From positions 372,001 to 436,000 of the forward strand of contig NZ_AP024855.1 of assembly GCF_024529955.1 (NCBI RefSeq): a stretch of 64,000 bases of DNA, written 5' to 3'. The stretch is from Photobacterium toruni (lineage in GTDB: Bacteria; Pseudomonadota; Gammaproteobacteria; Enterobacterales; Vibrionaceae). The position numbers were made by a program, and so were the translations under genes. Shown here in pieces: positions 61,869 through 64,000 of this stretch; the stretch's first letter is position 1; each line of letters opens with the position of its first letter. Under the pieces are notes generated by a model. It made no database searches, was not told where the DNA came from, and worked only from the letters and a program-made list of their open reading frames with translations.

Positions 61869-62366
61869 ATGAAAAAATTTGTTTTAGCCGCAGCTATCGC
61901 ATCAACACTTTTCTTAGCAGGCTGTAGTGATAAAGTTGACGAGTCCACAATTACTAATGTTGTTCAAACAAGCCAATATGAACAACCTAATCTAGGTATT
62001 ACTGCAAAAACAACACCTTTTGAAGTAAAAAACCTCAAGATCACTAAAGTATTACTTGATACTAAAACAGATTACAAAGCAGACGTAAGCTATGATTTAG
62101 TTGCTAATAAAAGCTTAGATGAGTTTAAAAGCTCAATGAAAGCCCTAGCAGCAAAACCAAAAACACCTGCGACAGATACGACTGCGGACACAACAACAGA
62201 CGATATGTCATCAGCATTACATACTCTAAAAAACAATCTAGCAGCAGAAGTAATGGTTGTTGCATTTAGTGCGAAATATGGTGACTTTAAAGCAGGACAA
62301 ACTGTTGATACTGTTAATGAAACCGTATCATTGAAAAAAGTAAACGATCAATGGGTTAAAGATTAG
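61869..62366 (+). CDS. Predicted lipoprotein
   Basis: A 165-residue lipoprotein with signal MKKFVLAAAIASTLFLAGCS (lipobox LAGC, Cys19). The mature part is a single soluble domain with a Thr-rich insert (ATDTTADTTTDDMSS, about residues 98-112) and an ending typical of small envelope proteins (VSLKKVNDQWVKD). The family is not recognised. Ser after the Cys suggests outer-membrane sorting. A terminator follows directly. Confidence 0.75.
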   Translation: MKKFVLAAAIASTLFLAGCSDKVDESTITNVVQTSQYEQPNLGITAKTTPFEVKNLKITKVLLDTKTDYKADVSYDLVANKSLDEFKSSMKALAAKPKTPATDTTADTTTDDMSSALHTLKNNLAAEVMVVAFSAKYGDFKAGQTVDTVNETVSLKKVNDQWVKD

Positions 62367-62383
62367 TTCTTCCCCATCAACAT

Positions 62384-62411
62384 AAAAACCGTCATTAATG
62401 ACGGTTTTTTT
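62384..62411 (+). terminator. Rho-independent terminator of the lipoprotein gene
   Basis: Stem AAAAACCGTCATTAATGACGG with a long T-run, 18 bases after the stop. Confidence 0.92.
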
Positions 62412-62549
62412 ATAGCTGCATTATAAATAGAGCTATTTTTACTTTATCACTCTATTAAAAGGTGACTATCTCACTTAAAAGTAGAGCAAATCACCAAACT
62501 CAGTTAAAGTTATTTATAGATAGATTGGTATTATAAGGAAGAATATACG

Positions 62550-62873
62550 ATGAATCTTACTCAAGCTGTAGTGACAGTACCTTCACATATGGTACCTGGT
62601 GGTATGCCTCATCCAAATCTTAAGCAATTGGGGTTCCATGATTTTGAGCGTTGTTCGATCGTCGATACAACCAAACTAACCCAATTTAAGTTTTCAACAC
62701 CAGCCCTAAATGCAACTGAAGCCCAATTTGACGCAGCTATTGAGCAATTTATTTGGCTTTTTGCCAAAGGTACACCTTATGTTATTGATAAGGCCTTTGT
62801 CGATAAAACACCTGATAGCCACCACCGTTACTATTACACCAATAATAAGCGCATTTGCGAAGTGATCCGTTGA
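62550..62873 (+). CDS. Hypothetical protein
   Basis: A 107-residue soluble protein with AAGGAAG 8 bases before ATG 62550, which supports translation. It has a Pro/Met-rich opening (VPSHMVPGGMPHPNLKQLGFHD) and a polar C-terminus with adjacent aromatic residues (SHHRYYYTNNKRICEVIR). I do not recognise the family. There is no signal peptide or membrane segment. It is convergent with the next small ORF. Confidence 0.6.
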   Translation: MNLTQAVVTVPSHMVPGGMPHPNLKQLGFHDFERCSIVDTTKLTQFKFSTPALNATEAQFDAAIEQFIWLFAKGTPYVIDKAFVDKTPDSHHRYYYTNNKRICEVIR

Positions 62874-62884
62874 TATACACTTAA

Positions 62885-62918
62885 TGGCCAATCTATCGTA
62901 TTCATTCTAGATTGGCCA
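62885..62918. terminator. Inverted repeat between convergent small genes
   Basis: An 11-bp perfect stem TGGCCAATCTA/TAGATTGGCCA with a 12-base loop. T-runs are short, so termination is inferred from position. Confidence 0.55.
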
Positions 62919-62944
62919 CTAAAGACAATCTTTCTCTTATCACA

Positions 62945-63283
62945 CTACAATTGCGCCAAAATACCATTATCAGATTGCATTCGTAGCCAATCTCCATCTG
63001 CTTTTAATAATAATAAAGTACCATCAATATTGACTGATTTTTCAGTTAAGTGATTTAACTGATGGGTATTATTTCTAAACACACGCTTTAAATTTGTTCC
63101 TAATAGCGTGTTCATATAATGTTGTAAAGCGGCATCTTTTTGAAACACCACAATGGTGCTATCTGCTGATTGAATGTGTATTTGTTCAATATCCATCACA
63201 ACAACCTGCTGCTTTGCTAATTCAGCAGCAAGGTCAAGGTCGTTGATACAATTTGTTGTAATAGTCACTACCGTGTTACTCAT
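62945..63283 (-). CDS. Hypothetical protein
   Basis: A 112-residue protein with alternating beta-like segments (TVVTITTNCINDLDLAAELAKQ, VVVMDIEQIHIQSADSTIVVF, DGTLLLLKADGDWLRM). No family is recognised. ATG 63283 is preferred over ATG 63289, because AGGAA then lies 7 bases upstream instead of directly abutting. It is divergent from the HAD-IB gene. Confidence 0.55.
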   Translation of the reverse strand: MSNTVVTITTNCINDLDLAAELAKQQVVVMDIEQIHIQSADSTIVVFQKDAALQHYMNTLLGTNLKRVFRNNTHQLNHLTEKSVNIDGTLLLLKADGDWLRMQSDNGILAQL

Positions 63284-63533
63284 CGCCATTTCCTATTGAA
63301 TAGATATCTATCGTAACGATAAATTACACCTTCAATTATAGAAATAACATAAGATCATTTTTATATTGCATAACCCTGCCGTATTCAGCAAATACTCACC
63401 ATCAATGGATCACGTCATCGAATGTAGTAAAAACAACACTAGAACATCATAAAAATGTCATCGTTATTTCCTACTCTGATAACTCATTACATACTGACGA
63501 TAAATAGATCAATAAAGAAAGAAGGGATCACAC

Positions 63534-64000
63534 TTGCCATTTACAACTCAAACAATAACCAATAGCAATATAACGATGCCATCTTATCTTGCTATTTTTG
63601 ATTTAGATGAAACGCTCATTGCCGCAGACACCACCCACCTATGGCATCATTTCCTTGTTGAAAAAGGGCTTGCTCCACCGTCATTACTTACACATGAAAA
63701 CACCATGATGGCTGCTGATGCTAAAAGCTCACTGAATATGAGCAGTTACATCACCACAACACTTGAACCACTAACAGGAAAAAGCCTTCACACAATAAGA
63801 CACCTTGTTGATGATTTTATTCGTGAGGTAATTACGCCAGCAATATATCTACAAGCACTTGAGCGTATAGAATGGCACCGAAAGCGTGGTGATCATCTTT
63901 TGATTATATCGGCGACAGGCGAACATCTGGTTAAGCCAATAGCAACGTTCCTTGGCATTGACGATGTTATTGCGATTGAAATTGAACAAAATCACGGTGT
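63534..64000 (+). CDS. HAD-IB family hydrolase, cut by window end
   Basis: An open frame that runs off the window (at least 155 residues) and encodes a SerB-like HAD subfamily IB hydrolase. Motif I is FDLDETLIAADTT, motif II is LLIISATGEHLVKPIA, and the region after it (GIDDVIAIEIE) leads to motif III beyond the edge. ATG 63576 has no ribosome site, whereas TTG 63534, 14 codons upstream and in frame, follows AGAAGGG at good spacing and is used here. The substrate is probably a small phosphomonoester. Confidence 0.75.
   Translation, partial: MPFTTQTITNSNITMPSYLAIFDLDETLIAADTTHLWHHFLVEKGLAPPSLLTHENTMMAADAKSSLNMSSYITTTLEPLTGKSLHTIRHLVDDFIREVITPAIYLQALERIEWHRKRGDHLLIISATGEHLVKPIATFLGIDDVIAIEIEQNHG

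Noticed and set aside
1..64000. tRNA, rRNA, CRISPR array, prophage or complete insertion sequence
   Set aside because: None was recognised by eye on either strand. No transposase, integrase or phage structural gene is present.

Overview
The window looks like chromosomal DNA of a low-GC member of the Vibrionaceae, most likely Photobacterium. This is inferred from gene content and base composition, not from a database match. The main pointers are a CqsS/CqsA (CAI-1 type) quorum-sensing locus, a solitary Vibrio-type integron attC site of about 128 bp, a divergent deaD/rnb pair, pqiABC, a PACE transporter, and DUF3297 and DUF1415 proteins. No rRNA, tRNA, CRISPR array, phage or complete insertion sequence is visible.

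Layout. 0.2-2.2 kb: DUF3297, a sugar O-acetyltransferase, an orphan RelE/HigB-like toxin and msrA. 2.3-3.6 kb: accessory islet 1, a lone integron gene cassette (ORF plus attC) between two repeat elements. 3.7-9.9 kb: small accessory genes, including a MerR-methyltransferase fusion with a GNAT enzyme, then an exported double-DUF305 protein behind a CueR-type promoter. 10.0-17.7 kb: cobQ, a CPBP protease behind a Fur-box-like site, a nucleotidyltransferase-fold protein, two alpha/beta hydrolases, a MATE exporter and a MazG-like protein. 18.0-25.0 kb: ugpQ, a CPA1 antiporter, a DUF4336 protein and a LysR/HlyD/DUF2955 efflux module. 25.0-28.2 kb: accessory islet 2, with a two-gene phosphoribosyltransferase + SLOG-like system and a HigBA toxin-antitoxin module. 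It is bounded by the same repeat families as islet 1. 28.6-31.4 kb: modABC with a perfect ModE operator (the modE gene is at 50.5 kb). 31.5-34.3 kb: a DsrE-like protein, an exported amidohydrolase and a methyltransferase. 34.4-37.7 kb: cqsS and a frameshifted cqsA. 37.9-46.3 kb: a HAD phosphatase, pqiABC, a diguanylate cyclase, a PACE pump, a RelA/SpoT-type alarmone synthetase and a KTSC protein. 46.5-55.8 kb: a COG0523 GTPase, an overlapping tldD-pmbA pair, modE, a FabG paralogue, a LysR regulator and deaD. 56.5-64 kb: rnb, DUF1415, a degenerate GGDEF membrane protein, small exported or hypothetical proteins, and a HAD-IB hydrolase cut by the window end.

The most interesting items are: (1) the translationally coupled phosphoribosyltransferase/SLOG pair, a candidate nucleotide-signalling or defence system; (2) cqsA broken by one extra base in a run of nine adenines while its receptor gene cqsS is intact; (3) two unrelated cargo islets sharing the same left and right repeat elements; and (4) the isolated integron cassette. 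Functions come from motif recognition by eye, and starts were adjusted where a better Shine-Dalgarno sequence or family length decided the choice.
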